Shown here: positions 26,889-34,716 of the stretch, one piece after another
How the letters are laid out: each line of letters opens with the position of its first letter
How positions within the stretch are numbered: position 1 is the first letter of the stretch
Origin: Bacteroidales bacterium
GTDB taxonomy: Bacteria; Bacteroidota; Bacteroidia; Bacteroidales; UBA12077
NCBI GenBank assembly: GCA_030637515.1
Contig: DAOWGM010000051.1
Coordinates: 62,001-126,000, forward strand
Reading direction: 5' to 3'
DNA: 64,000 nt
The notes under the pieces: generated by a model
Told to the model about the DNA's origin: nothing
The model's input: the letters and a program-made list of their open reading frames with translations, nothing else
The model's database searches: none
Translations under genes and position numbers: made by a program

Positions 26889-27416
26889 ATGGATACGAAT
26901 ATTGTTTCACTTATGAACAAAAAGACATTATTATCTTATAGAGGTCCATTTTATATTGAGTTGATCTCAGTTTTTGGAATGAATATTAGAAACTTTAATG
27001 ATTCTTATATAAATGCACGAAAGAAGTTATTTAAGATTTTCATTGAACTTTCTCAAAATGTTTCAAATTATTCTGAGAACTTTCATATGGTAAATAATGT
27101 TCAAAGAATTGGTGTTGGAGAGCTATTTTTAAAGGAAATGGAAAATTCATACAGCTTTACAACAACAAATCAAGTTAAGAAAGCTGATGCCAATATTTTA
27201 TCTGAGCGTTGTGAATTAGTAAATGCTTCTGATCAGATTAAATTAAGAGAGCTTAAACGAGAGCAAAGAATAAACTCTCCGGGAGAAAAGTTTGGAGCCA
27301 GGATTGGCTTAATCCAAGCGGTAATGCTTTCAGGAAATAAATTGGATTACAAAGTGAAAGAAATTGATGATAAATATTCATATTTTTCACTTACAGTAAC
27401 TATAGATAAATATTAA
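26889..27416 (+). CDS. SiaB family protein kinase (DUF6272)
   Basis: This 175-residue protein matches the SiaB/DUF6272 family, a degenerate GHKL-type kinase. The early helix holds FIELSQNVSNYSE, equivalent to the ATP-lid N box, and a late ARIGLIQAVMLS helix follows. SiaB phosphorylates the SiaC protein in Pseudomonas aeruginosa, opposing the SiaA phosphatase. The gene is in the expected position, between a SpoIIE phosphatase and a SiaC-like gene, with 7-bp and 14-bp gaps. Its function here is inferred from family and context. Confidence 0.82.
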   Translation: MDTNIVSLMNKKTLLSYRGPFYIELISVFGMNIRNFNDSYINARKKLFKIFIELSQNVSNYSENFHMVNNVQRIGVGELFLKEMENSYSFTTTNQVKKADANILSERCELVNASDQIKLRELKREQRINSPGEKFGARIGLIQAVMLSGNKLDYKVKEIDDKYSYFSLTVTIDKY

Positions 27417-27430
27417 AATAGCAATATATC

Positions 27431-27814
27431 ATGGAAAATATTACTTTACAAAGTTCGCCAGCTACTCCATACTTCCCTGAAGTTAATTTTAATGCAGATC
27501 AGGGTATTTGCGAACTGAAAGGTGAATCTTACATGGAAGAAACGTATAAGTTTTATCTGCCACTAATAAACTGGATAAAGGATTACACTCAAAATACAAA
27601 AAAGAGCTTGGAAGTAAATGTTAAATTAATATACCTGAATACAAGTTCTACAAAGTGTGTTCTTGATATACTTGAGTTATTAAAAGATTTTGAGGATCAA
27701 GGAGGCGAAGTGAAAGTGAATTGGTATTACGATAAATCTGATCCTGATATGGTTGATGAGGTTGAAGATTTTGAGGCTGAGTCAGGTATGAAAATTGAGC
27801 TTAGAGAATTTTAA
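27431..27814 (+). CDS. SiaC family regulatory phosphoprotein (DUF1987)
   Basis: This 127-residue protein is a DUF1987/SiaC homologue. It has the family phrase KGESYMEETYKFY and the phosphosite region YLNTSSTKCVLDIL, in which Thr74 is the probable acceptor (an inference from the family). In Pseudomonas, unphosphorylated SiaC activates the diguanylate cyclase SiaD. No GGDEF gene exists in this window, so the output is different or encoded elsewhere. The adenylate cyclase gene divergently placed at 22037 is one candidate. A terminator 26 bp downstream ends the operon. Confidence 0.85.
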   Translation: MENITLQSSPATPYFPEVNFNADQGICELKGESYMEETYKFYLPLINWIKDYTQNTKKSLEVNVKLIYLNTSSTKCVLDILELLKDFEDQGGEVKVNWYYDKSDPDMVDEVEDFEAESGMKIELREF

Positions 27815-27840
27815 AGAAAAACAATTGAACAAAGATAATA

Positions 27841-27867
27841 GGGAGTTTTGTAGCTCCCTTTTTTTTA
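27841..27867 (+). terminator. Terminator of the SpoIIE-SiaBC operon
   Basis: A GGGAG / CTCCC stem with additional pairing in an 8-base loop is followed by eight T. It lies inside the long reading frame that starts at 27795, which supports moving the next gene's start to 27909. Confidence 0.75.
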
Positions 27868-27908
27868 ACTTTTTTCAGAAAATATTTAGAAGAATAATCT
27901 TGAAACTT

Positions 27909-28793
27909 ATGAAAAAACTGAATTTATTATTAGCTACGATGCTTATATGCTTTTATGCTGGTGCTCAGGAATATATTGAGAATGCCGAAGGAGATTATTT
28001 TGGACAAATAGTACCACAGGATTCTGCAATAATTTTTGCTCCTGAAATTGTATCAGTGGCAAATCGTTATGAATATGGATTAGCTATTTCTCCCAATCAT
28101 GATGAAGTTTTCTTTACATGTGAAGGTGCAGAAGATTCGACTCAAATTTCAGGACTACTACGTATTAAAAGAGAAGGAGATAGATGGTTGAAACCACAAA
28201 AAGCTAACCTAAATCAGGAAGCATTGTGGGAGCAGGAAGCATTTTTTACCCCTGATGGGAAAAATGTTTTTTATGCAGTTTCTGATTCCATAGGTACAAA
28301 AATTTGGACTTCTTCAAAAATAGCAGATGGTTGGAGTAAAGGAGAACTTCTAAATTCTTCAATAAATAATTCAGCAAAAAGGTTGTTTTATACGAGTTTC
28401 AATAGTAAAGGTGACATGTATTATACAAATGTTGATGAATTTAAAATCTATAAGTCTGAGGTCATAAATGGGGCGTATAATAATTATACTGATATTGGTT
28501 TGCCACGTGCAGGTCATGCATTTGTTGCTCTTGATGAAAGTTTTATAATATTTGATTCACGACAACAAGATAGTTATGGGAAATTAGATATTTATGTATC
28601 ATTTAAAGAAGAAAATGGCAGTTGGAGTAATCCAATTAATTTAGGAATTAAAGTTAATTCAGAATATTCTGAAACATGTCCAGCTTTATCTCCTGACGGG
28701 AAATATATTTTCTTTGGACGTTACAATGATATAAACGAGAAATCAAATATTTACTGGATAAGTTCTGATATTATTCAAAAACTCAAACCATAA
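27909..28793 (+). CDS. Exported PD40/WD40-like propeller protein
   Basis: This 294-residue protein has a signal peptide (cleavage near YAGAQ) and PD40-type beta-propeller phrases (LAISPNHDEVFFTC, AFFTPDGKNVFYAV, ALSPDGKYIFFGRY). Proteins of this type are found with OmpA- or TolB-related envelope proteins, but a specific role cannot be read. The open frame continues upstream to 27795, but that would cross the SiaC stop and a terminator. The ATG at 27909 begins a clean signal peptide and is preferred. Confidence 0.78.
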   Translation: MKKLNLLLATMLICFYAGAQEYIENAEGDYFGQIVPQDSAIIFAPEIVSVANRYEYGLAISPNHDEVFFTCEGAEDSTQISGLLRIKREGDRWLKPQKANLNQEALWEQEAFFTPDGKNVFYAVSDSIGTKIWTSSKIADGWSKGELLNSSINNSAKRLFYTSFNSKGDMYYTNVDEFKIYKSEVINGAYNNYTDIGLPRAGHAFVALDESFIIFDSRQQDSYGKLDIYVSFKEENGSWSNPINLGIKVNSEYSETCPALSPDGKYIFFGRYNDINEKSNIYWISSDIIQKLKP

Positions 28794-28794
28794 T

Positions 28795-28822
28795 AAAAAA
28801 GCTACCTAATGGTAGCTTTTTT
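28795..28822. terminator. Bidirectional terminator after the PD40 gene and the ilvE-end remnant
   Basis: The stem AAAAAAGCTACC / GGTAGCTTTTTT with loop TAAT gives T tracts on both strands. Its GCTAC..GTAGC core also occurs in the hairpin after intact ilvE at 29491, so it may be a divergent copy of it. Confidence 0.8.
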
Positions 28823-28845
28823 ATTATATAATCAGTATTCCTTAT

Positions 28846-28937
28846 TTTATAATTTCAACCCAGTTGTATGGTCTGGCTCATCGCCATATTGGATAGCAAC
28901 TAATTTCTCATTAATCTTTGTAAATATCGGACCCGTT
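28846..28937 (-). pseudogene. Duplicated, frameshifted 3' end of ilvE
   Basis: About 90 bp on the minus strand match the last about 30 codons of the intact ilvE at 29538. A 40-bp block is identical (28872-28911 against 29569-29608). Translated in the ilvE frame it gives EKLVAIQYGDEPD, then a one-base deletion shifts the frame, and a further one-base deletion follows. It has no start codon and cannot be a gene. It is separated from intact ilvE by one acetyltransferase gene on the same strand. Confidence 0.85.
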
Positions 28938-28977
28938 TATTTGTTTTTACTGAAATAGTATTTTTTGTATAATAATC

Positions 28978-29466
28978 CTAATTATTACTTAAAACTTTAG
29001 CAGGTACTCCGACAGCCACTTTCCCATCTGGAACTGATTTATTGACTAAGCTACCTGCTCCAATTATGCTGCTTTTACCAATAATTAGTCCATCCTTACC
29101 AGAAATTATATTACATCTCATACCAATGTAGGCTCCATCTTTGACATTAATTGTTAATCTGGTTTGACCTTTTCCATGTAGTGCAAAATAGCAACCATAT
29201 GAAATTGTTACCCCACTACCTATTGTAGTGTTTTTAGGCTCAATGTCGTCTAAATAACATTTCATGCCAATAAATGTTTTTTTGCCAATTCTAAACCCAA
29301 TTAGTCTGTAGAATCCAATTCTAATACTATTAAAAGGGATGTTTGGAATAATTACTACATTAAAATATTTTCTTATAGGTTTCCAGAAAATTAGCCAGAT
29401 AGAATATTTAGCATAGTAAGGAATTTTTCTCTTACGTTTTCTATAATAGCTTTCAAGTATTTTCAT
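28978..29466 (-). CDS. Left-handed beta-helix (hexapeptide) O-acetyltransferase
   Basis: This 162-residue protein belongs to the hexapeptide-repeat acyltransferases, of the WcaF/serine acetyltransferase-like type found with polysaccharide genes. Repeats such as IGSGVTISYGCYF, VKDGAYIGMRCNI, IIGKSSIIGAGSLVNKSV and VAVGVPAKVL form the left-handed helix. A His in ALHGKG may be catalytic. It would acetylate a sugar in a cell-surface glycan; the nearest glycan genes are the GT pair at 36-38 kb. The gene sits between intact ilvE and a repeated ilvE 3' end, which suggests that it arrived as an insert. Confidence 0.85.
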   Translation of the reverse strand: MKILESYYRKRKRKIPYYAKYSIWLIFWKPIRKYFNVVIIPNIPFNSIRIGFYRLIGFRIGKKTFIGMKCYLDDIEPKNTTIGSGVTISYGCYFALHGKGQTRLTINVKDGAYIGMRCNIISGKDGLIIGKSSIIGAGSLVNKSVPDGKVAVGVPAKVLSNN

Positions 29467-29490
29467 AAAAGGAATATTAAAGCCAAATAT

Positions 29491-29520
29491 AAGAAATGCT
29501 ACTTAAATGTAGCATTTCTT
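29491..29520 (-). terminator. Terminator of ilvE
   Basis: Perfect 12-bp arms AAGAAATGCTAC / GTAGCATTTCTT with a 6-base loop lie 17 bp after the ilvE stop, ahead of the acetyltransferase gene. Confidence 0.7.
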
Positions 29521-29537
29521 TAAACAGATTTAAGTAA

Positions 29538-30557
29538 TTATTTAATTATTTCAACCCAGTTATGAGTATCTGGCTCATCGCCATATTGGATAGCAACTAA
29601 TTTCTCATAAATTTTTGTAGATATTGGACCCGCTTTTCCATCTTTGCAAAAGAGGTATTTCTTATCTTCATCAATATCATAAATCTCACCAATTGGAGAA
29701 ATAATTGCTGCAGTTCCGCAAGCACCTACTTCTTCAAATGAATCTAATTCCTCAATATCAATAGGACGGCGTTCAACATTAAGTCCTATATCTTCAGCCA
29801 ATTGCATAATACTCATATTAGTAATTGAAGGCAATATTGATGGTGATTTTGGTGTAATATAAGTACTATCTTTAATTCCAAAGAAATTTGCAGCACCTAT
29901 TTCATCTATATATTTTTTATGTACTGAATCGAGATACATTGGGGCTCCGTAACCTTCATCGTGAGCTTTTTGTACTCCTTTTAAACTTGATGCATAATTA
30001 CCACCTACTTTAATACTTCCAGTTCCCAAAGGCGCAGCACGATCAGAGTCTCTTACAACAGCTATTTTCACCGGACTAAAACCTTCTTTAAAATATGGTC
30101 CAACAGGTGTTGCAAAAACCATAAATAAATATTCATCGGCAGGTTTTACTCCAACCTGAGGTCCAGAACCAATTAATAATGGACGTAAATACAATGAAGC
30201 TCCTGTACCATATGGAGGAACAAATCTTTCGTTCAATAATACAGCTTTTGTAATTGCTTCTTTGAAAAGTTCCTTAGTAATAGGCTGCATTAATATTCCA
30301 TGAGCTGAACGTTCCATTCGTTTGAAGTTTTCTTCCCAACGGAATAATCTTATTTTTCCATCTTTGCCACGATAAGCCTTCATTCCTTCGAATGCTTGCT
30401 GTCCATAATGCAGGGCTGTGGCTGAAATATGTAGATTTAAAAATTCAGATGAAGAAACTTCTAATTCGCCCCATTTTCCATCCTTGTAATAGCATCTGAT
30501 ATTATAATCGGTTTTTAAATAACCAAAAGGCAGTTCGCCCCAATTTAAATTTGTCAT
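29538..30557 (-). CDS. ilvE: Branched-chain amino acid aminotransferase
   Basis: This 339-residue PLP fold-type IV aminotransferase is of the longer BCAT II clade. The PLP-binding Lys183 is in GSIKVGGNYASSL. FEGMKAYRG, YLRPLLIGSG and EEVGACGTAAIISPIG are family signatures. It transfers amino groups between valine, leucine or isoleucine and 2-oxoglutarate in the last step of branched-chain synthesis or the first of degradation. It is monocistronic, with a -7 element and a terminator. Its 3' end is repeated at 28846-28937 beyond an acetyltransferase gene. Confidence 0.97.
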   Translation of the reverse strand: MTNLNWGELPFGYLKTDYNIRCYYKDGKWGELEVSSSEFLNLHISATALHYGQQAFEGMKAYRGKDGKIRLFRWEENFKRMERSAHGILMQPITKELFKEAITKAVLLNERFVPPYGTGASLYLRPLLIGSGPQVGVKPADEYLFMVFATPVGPYFKEGFSPVKIAVVRDSDRAAPLGTGSIKVGGNYASSLKGVQKAHDEGYGAPMYLDSVHKKYIDEIGAANFFGIKDSTYITPKSPSILPSITNMSIMQLAEDIGLNVERRPIDIEELDSFEEVGACGTAAIISPIGEIYDIDEDKKYLFCKDGKAGPISTKIYEKLVAIQYGDEPDTHNWVEIIK

Positions 30558-30591
30558 AATATTTTGTTTTTGATTTTCAAATTTTGCAGTT

Positions 30592-30599
30592 CAAAGATA
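30592..30599 (-). promoter_or_regulatory. -7 element of ilvE
   Basis: On the minus strand this reads TATCTTTG, an exact TAnnTTTG match, 34 bp before the ilvE ATG. A TTTG lies 24 bp further upstream (30624-30627), a little beyond the ideal spacing. Confidence 0.42.
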
Positions 30600-30683
30600 C
30601 CAAAATCATTTTAAGAATTTGGACAAAAAAACCTATTGCATAGCAGGTTTTACTAATGCATTTTATTTACATTAAGTTAATTA

Positions 30684-30713
30684 CAAAAAAAGCCGTTCCA
30701 GTATGGAACGGCT
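30684..30713 (-). terminator. Terminator of the M3 oligopeptidase gene
   Basis: Perfect 9-bp arms AGCCGTTCC / GGAACGGCT with a 5-base loop are followed on the minus strand by seven T. It lies about 22 bp after the stop of the M3 gene. Confidence 0.88.
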
Positions 30714-30735
30714 TGTATTTTATATAAGAAAGATA

Positions 30736-32835
30736 TTATTTTTCAATACCTAAGCTTTTTAGCAAAGCTTCAATTTTTGGCTCACGACCACGGAATGCAA
30801 CATACATTTCCATTGCATCTTTAATACCGTTCATTGCAAGAACATTTTCTCTAAATGATTTAGCAATTTCCTGATTAAAAATGTCTGTTTCTGAGAATGC
30901 TTCAAATGCATCTTCATCTAATACATTTGCCCAAGTATAAGAGTAATAACCAGCGTCGTAACCACCAATCATATGTGAAAAATAGGTTGGTCTGTATCTT
31001 GAGTAAATCTCAGGAATTAAACCTATTTCATTCATATATTCTTTTTCAAAATCCATTACATTTAAATTTGGATTTTCTTCTGTCATCATATGGAATTTCA
31101 TATCAAGTAAAGACGCAGCTAAAACTTCTGTTAATGCAAATCCTTGATTAAAGTTTGCACTAGCTTCTAATTTCTTTACTAATTCTTCTGGGATTACTTC
31201 TCCTGTTTCGTAATGAGTAGCATACATTTTAAGAACTTCTGGTTCAAAAGCCCAATGCTCCATAATCTGTGATGGTAACTCAACGAAGTCCCAAGCTATA
31301 CTTCCTGCAGAATATGATGTTTCTGAAAACATTCCGTCTAAAGCATGGCCAAATTCGTGGAACATTGTACTTACTTCATCAACACTTAATAAAGCTGGCA
31401 TATCTCCACTAGGACGTGTGAAATTACACGTGTTTGTTACTAAAGGAGTAATTTCTTTACCTTCTTTTGTAAATTGATGATCTTGGTATCCGCTGCACCA
31501 TGCACCACCACGCTTGCTAGCTCTAGGATGCATATCCATAAAGAATAATGCTAAATGGGACCCATCAGCTTCTTTTACTTCATAAACTGTAGTTTCTGTA
31601 TGTGGAACAGGAACACCTTCAACTTGTGTAAAAGTTATTCCATAAAGTTTTTCAGCAACTGCAAATATTCCATTTCGAACATTTGCAAGCTCAAAGTATG
31701 GTCTTACTTCACTTTCATCTAAGTCATATTTTTCCTTACGTAATTTTTCTGTATAATAAAACCAGTCATGTGGCTCTAATTTAAATTTGCCACCTTCATT
31801 GTCAATCATAGTTTGAAGAGCAGCTCTTTCTTCTTTAACTTTTGGTAATATACCATCCCATAATTGATTTAATAAATCAAAAACTCTTTCAGGATTTTGA
31901 GCCATTCTTAGTTCTGTTTTATATGATGCATGGTTTTCATATCCTAATAATTTTGCTTTCTTAACTCTAAGGTTAACTATTTTAGCAACAATTTCTTTAT
32001 TATCTTTTTCGTCATCATGATTTCCCTTATTAACATATGCATCGTAAATTTCTTTTCTTAATTCACGGTTATCAGCATAATTTAAAAATGGGATCATACT
32101 AGGTTTCTGAATAGTAAAAACCCAGCCTTCAATACTATCTGCTGCAGCAGTTTCAGCTGCTGCTTGAATAGATGCTTCAGGTAAACCTGCTAAATCAGCT
32201 TTTTCAGTAATAACTAATTTAAAATCATTTACTTCTGCTAAAACATTTTGACTAAACTTTAATCCTAAAGAAGAAAATTCTTGGTTAATTCCTTTTAAAA
32301 TTTCTTTTTTATCTTCTGGTAATGCAGCTCCATTACGAATAAATCCTTTATAAAGGTTTTCAAGTAAAAAAGATTGTTCTTCGTTTAATTCAAAATTATC
32401 TTTGTTTTCATACACTGTTTTAATTCTTTCCCAATATCTTGGATCTAAACCAATTTCATCACCATGTGCCGATAATTTTGGAGAAAGTTCTTGCTGAAGT
32501 ACTTGTAATTCAGGACTTATATTTACTCCACTGTAAGTGTAAAAAACAGTTAATACTCTGTTTAATAACTCACCAGCATAATAAGATGCTTCTACAGTAT
32601 TTTCATAAGTAGGTTCTTCAGTGTTTGATAAAATTACTTCCATTTCTGCTTTATGCTGTTTCATTGCTTCTTCAACTGCAGGAGTAAAATGTTTAAGTTC
32701 AATTTGATCAAATAATGGAACATTATATTCGTTATCCCATTCTGCCAATAATGGATTTACATCATCAGCTGCTTGTTGTGTACAAGACATTGCAAATACA
32801 CCTAAAGCCAAAATAATTAAAAATGATTTTTTCAC
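30736..32835 (-). CDS. M3 family metallopeptidase, Dcp/OpdA-like lipoprotein
   Basis: This 699-residue zinc peptidase starts at a GTG followed by a lipoprotein signal (lipobox FAMSCTQQ, Cys18). The thermolysin-like zinc motif FHEFGHALDGMFS is at about residue 493, with the third ligand region downstream. LAVPAHTETT-like and YAGYYSYTW-like phrases (here VPHTETTVYE and YDAGYYSYTW) mark the M3A peptidyl-dipeptidase/oligopeptidase group. It should cut short peptides in the periplasm, which fits with the peptide transporter and PepD genes in this window. It is monocistronic with a strong terminator. Confidence 0.95.
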   Translation of the reverse strand: MKKSFLIILALGVFAMSCTQQAADDVNPLLAEWDNEYNVPLFDQIELKHFTPAVEEAMKQHKAEMEVILSNTEEPTYENTVEASYYAGELLNRVLTVFYTYSGVNISPELQVLQQELSPKLSAHGDEIGLDPRYWERIKTVYENKDNFELNEEQSFLLENLYKGFIRNGAALPEDKKEILKGINQEFSSLGLKFSQNVLAEVNDFKLVITEKADLAGLPEASIQAAAETAAADSIEGWVFTIQKPSMIPFLNYADNRELRKEIYDAYVNKGNHDDEKDNKEIVAKIVNLRVKKAKLLGYENHASYKTELRMAQNPERVFDLLNQLWDGILPKVKEERAALQTMIDNEGGKFKLEPHDWFYYTEKLRKEKYDLDESEVRPYFELANVRNGIFAVAEKLYGITFTQVEGVPVPHTETTVYEVKEADGSHLALFFMDMHPRASKRGGAWCSGYQDHQFTKEGKEITPLVTNTCNFTRPSGDMPALLSVDEVSTMFHEFGHALDGMFSETSYSAGSIAWDFVELPSQIMEHWAFEPEVLKMYATHYETGEVIPEELVKKLEASANFNQGFALTEVLAASLLDMKFHMMTEENPNLNVMDFEKEYMNEIGLIPEIYSRYRPTYFSHMIGGYDAGYYSYTWANVLDEDAFEAFSETDIFNQEIAKSFRENVLAMNGIKDAMEMYVAFRGREPKIEALLKSLGIEK

Positions 32836-32994
32836 GATTTTATGGTTTTTATGGTTAATATTTTTTTTAATAAAACTTCTGGTTTTATTTGACTCTATTC
32901 AACTAATAGAGTTTAATTGAATGTTTGTAAAAATATGAATTCTTATTTAAATAATATAACTCTTTGAGCTTAACGAATTATTTTTTTCAAATAA

Positions 32995-33963
32995 TTAAAA
33001 GGTGTAATCATTAATTTTCTGGAAACCTCTAAGAAATTCAGTAATGACCATTCTCTTTTTACCTGCTAATTGTAATTCCGTAATAATAATAAAGCCTTCT
33101 TTTACAGCGATTTTCATATAAGTCTTAGTGTCGGTAAAAATTGTGCCAATTGGGTTATTGTGTTTTTTACTTTCTTTTTCAGTTTTAAAAATCTTTAATT
33201 GAATTGGATTTTCTTCTTGTTTTTTAATTTCAGTCCACGCAGCAGGATATGGACTTAATCCGCGTATTAAATTATGAATTGAGTTAAGATCTTTTTGCCA
33301 ATTTATTTTGCAATCATTTTTAAAGATTTTTGGTGCATGCTTTATAATTGTTTCTGATGAACTAACATCGTTCTGGTTAATTTGAGGAAAATCGTTTTCA
33401 ATAATTGCATCCACAGTTTTCAAAACTAATTGCGCTCCTGTATGCATAAGTTTGTCATGAATAACTCCTGCATTATCATTCTCATTAATGTTTACTTCTT
33501 CCTGAAATATAATGTTCCCGGTATCTATTTCGTGCTTTAAGAAAAATGTAGTTACTCCTGTTTTATTATCGCCATTAATTATTGCCCAATTTATTGGAGC
33601 TGCACCACGATATTGAGGAAGGAGTGAGGCGTGTAAGTTAAATGTTCCTATTCTTGGCATATCCCAAACTATTTCTGGCAACATTTTAAAAGCTACAACA
33701 ATTTGAAGGTCTGCATTTAATGTTTTTAGATCATTAAGAAATGCTTCATCACGGAATTTATGAGTTTGTAATATATTTAAATTTTTACTTTTGGCATATA
33801 TTTTTACAGCGGATTCTTGAATTTTCTGACCTCTTCCAGCTGGTTTGTCTGGATTTGTTACTACACCTACAATGTTGTATTCGTTCTCAATCAGTAATTT
33901 TAATGGTTCGACAGCAAAATCTGGGGTGCCCATATAAACAATTCTAAAATCCTTTTTATTCAT
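32995..33963 (-). CDS. fmt: Methionyl-tRNA formyltransferase
   Basis: This 322-residue enzyme has the Fmt signatures RIVYMGTPDFAVEPL, NPDKPAGRGQK and FNLHASLLPQYRGAAPINW, with catalytic Asn and His, and then the Asp in HEIDTGNII. A C-terminal OB-like domain binds tRNA. It formylates Met on the initiator tRNA. Peptide deformylase (def) is not adjacent. Its -7 element overlaps in mirror image with that of the divergent DUF4405 gene. Confidence 0.97.
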   Translation of the reverse strand: MNKKDFRIVYMGTPDFAVEPLKLLIENEYNIVGVVTNPDKPAGRGQKIQESAVKIYAKSKNLNILQTHKFRDEAFLNDLKTLNADLQIVVAFKMLPEIVWDMPRIGTFNLHASLLPQYRGAAPINWAIINGDNKTGVTTFFLKHEIDTGNIIFQEEVNINENDNAGVIHDKLMHTGAQLVLKTVDAIIENDFPQINQNDVSSSETIIKHAPKIFKNDCKINWQKDLNSIHNLIRGLSPYPAAWTEIKKQEENPIQLKIFKTEKESKKHNNPIGTIFTDTKTYMKIAVKEGFIIITELQLAGKKRMVITEFLRGFQKINDYTF

Positions 33964-33979
33964 TGTAATTCCGTTTTAT

Positions 33980-33997
33980 TACTTTTGAACAAAAGTA
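33980..33997. promoter_or_regulatory. Divergent overlapping -7 elements (fmt and DUF4405 gene)
   Basis: TACTTTTG at 33980-33987 (plus) and its reverse complement at 33990-33997 (minus) are both exact TAnnTTTG matches, with only AA between. They form an 8-bp inverted repeat. The minus copy lies 26 bp before the fmt ATG and the plus copy 67 bp before the 34055 ATG. Confidence 0.42.
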
Positions 33998-34054
33998 TTA
34001 AAATATATTTTAAACTTTTAAAGTTAAAATAGATCTATTAAATAAAACTTAAAT

Positions 34055-34675
34055 ATGACAAATAAATTTAATTGGCAGAGCTTTATAAGTATTGGGCTAT
34101 TAATTTCTTTTTTAGTAATGTTATTATCAGGAGTAATTTTATATGTTGCACCAGAGGGGAGCTTGTCAAGATGGATTGGATGGGATGTTTTTAATTTAAC
34201 AAAAAAGCAGTGGGAGCATCAACATTCCATATTCTCATTGTTATTTATTCTGTTTTCAATATTTCATATTTTTACAATTAACTGGGGATTGTTAATTTCA
34301 TATTTTGCTCTTGAAAATAAAAAGTTAACTAATATTAAGGAACTTCTGGCTGCATTCGTTATTTCTATACTTGTGTTTACAGGTACATTTTTTAGTTTAA
34401 GTCCATTTGAAAATATAATTGAGCTTGGTAATAATATATCAGAGAATCAAACAATAGAAGTTGATCGGCCAGATATTCCAAATATTGATAAACTGCCATT
34501 AATAGAATTTTCAGAAAAAGTATTTAACATCTCAATTACTGAGATGGAGATTGTACTTGAGAAGAATAATCTGAAAATTGTTGATGCAAATGTCTCGGTA
34601 AATGAATTTTGTTCACAAAACGATATGAGCCCACAAGAGCTATATCTTTTAATAAAAAAAAGCATTTCTAAATAA
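34055..34675 (+). CDS. DUF4405 domain membrane protein
   Basis: This 206-residue protein has three to four membrane helices in its first about 115 residues (around 12-32, 58-80 and 92-115), with several His in WEHQHSIFSLLF and SIFHIF that could bind haem, as in cytochrome b-like DUF4405 proteins. The C-terminal about 80 residues are soluble. They resemble a small helical domain ending FCSQNDMSPQELYLL that is often found on this family in Bacteroidota. A role in electron transfer is an inference. The stop codon lies in the loop of the terminator hairpin. Confidence 0.8.
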   Translation: MTNKFNWQSFISIGLLISFLVMLLSGVILYVAPEGSLSRWIGWDVFNLTKKQWEHQHSIFSLLFILFSIFHIFTINWGLLISYFALENKKLTNIKELLAAFVISILVFTGTFFSLSPFENIIELGNNISENQTIEVDRPDIPNIDKLPLIEFSEKVFNISITEMEIVLEKNNLKIVDANVSVNEFCSQNDMSPQELYLLIKKSISK

Positions 34676-34688
34676 AGAAATGCTTTGT
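34660..34688 (+). terminator. Terminator overlapping the DUF4405 stop codon
   Basis: Ten-base arms AAGCATTTCT / AGAAATGCTT enclose the TAA stop in the loop. T tracts are short on the plus strand and longer on the minus strand (TTTTTTT), so it may also act on transcription from the opposite strand. Confidence 0.5.
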
Positions 34689-34716
34689 AAATTGATTCGA
34701 CAGACTCCTGTTCCTG

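Noticed and set aside
27795-27908. 38-codon N-terminal extension of the PD40 gene
   Set aside because: It would begin before the SiaC-like stop and cross a strong terminator; the signal peptide starts at 27909.
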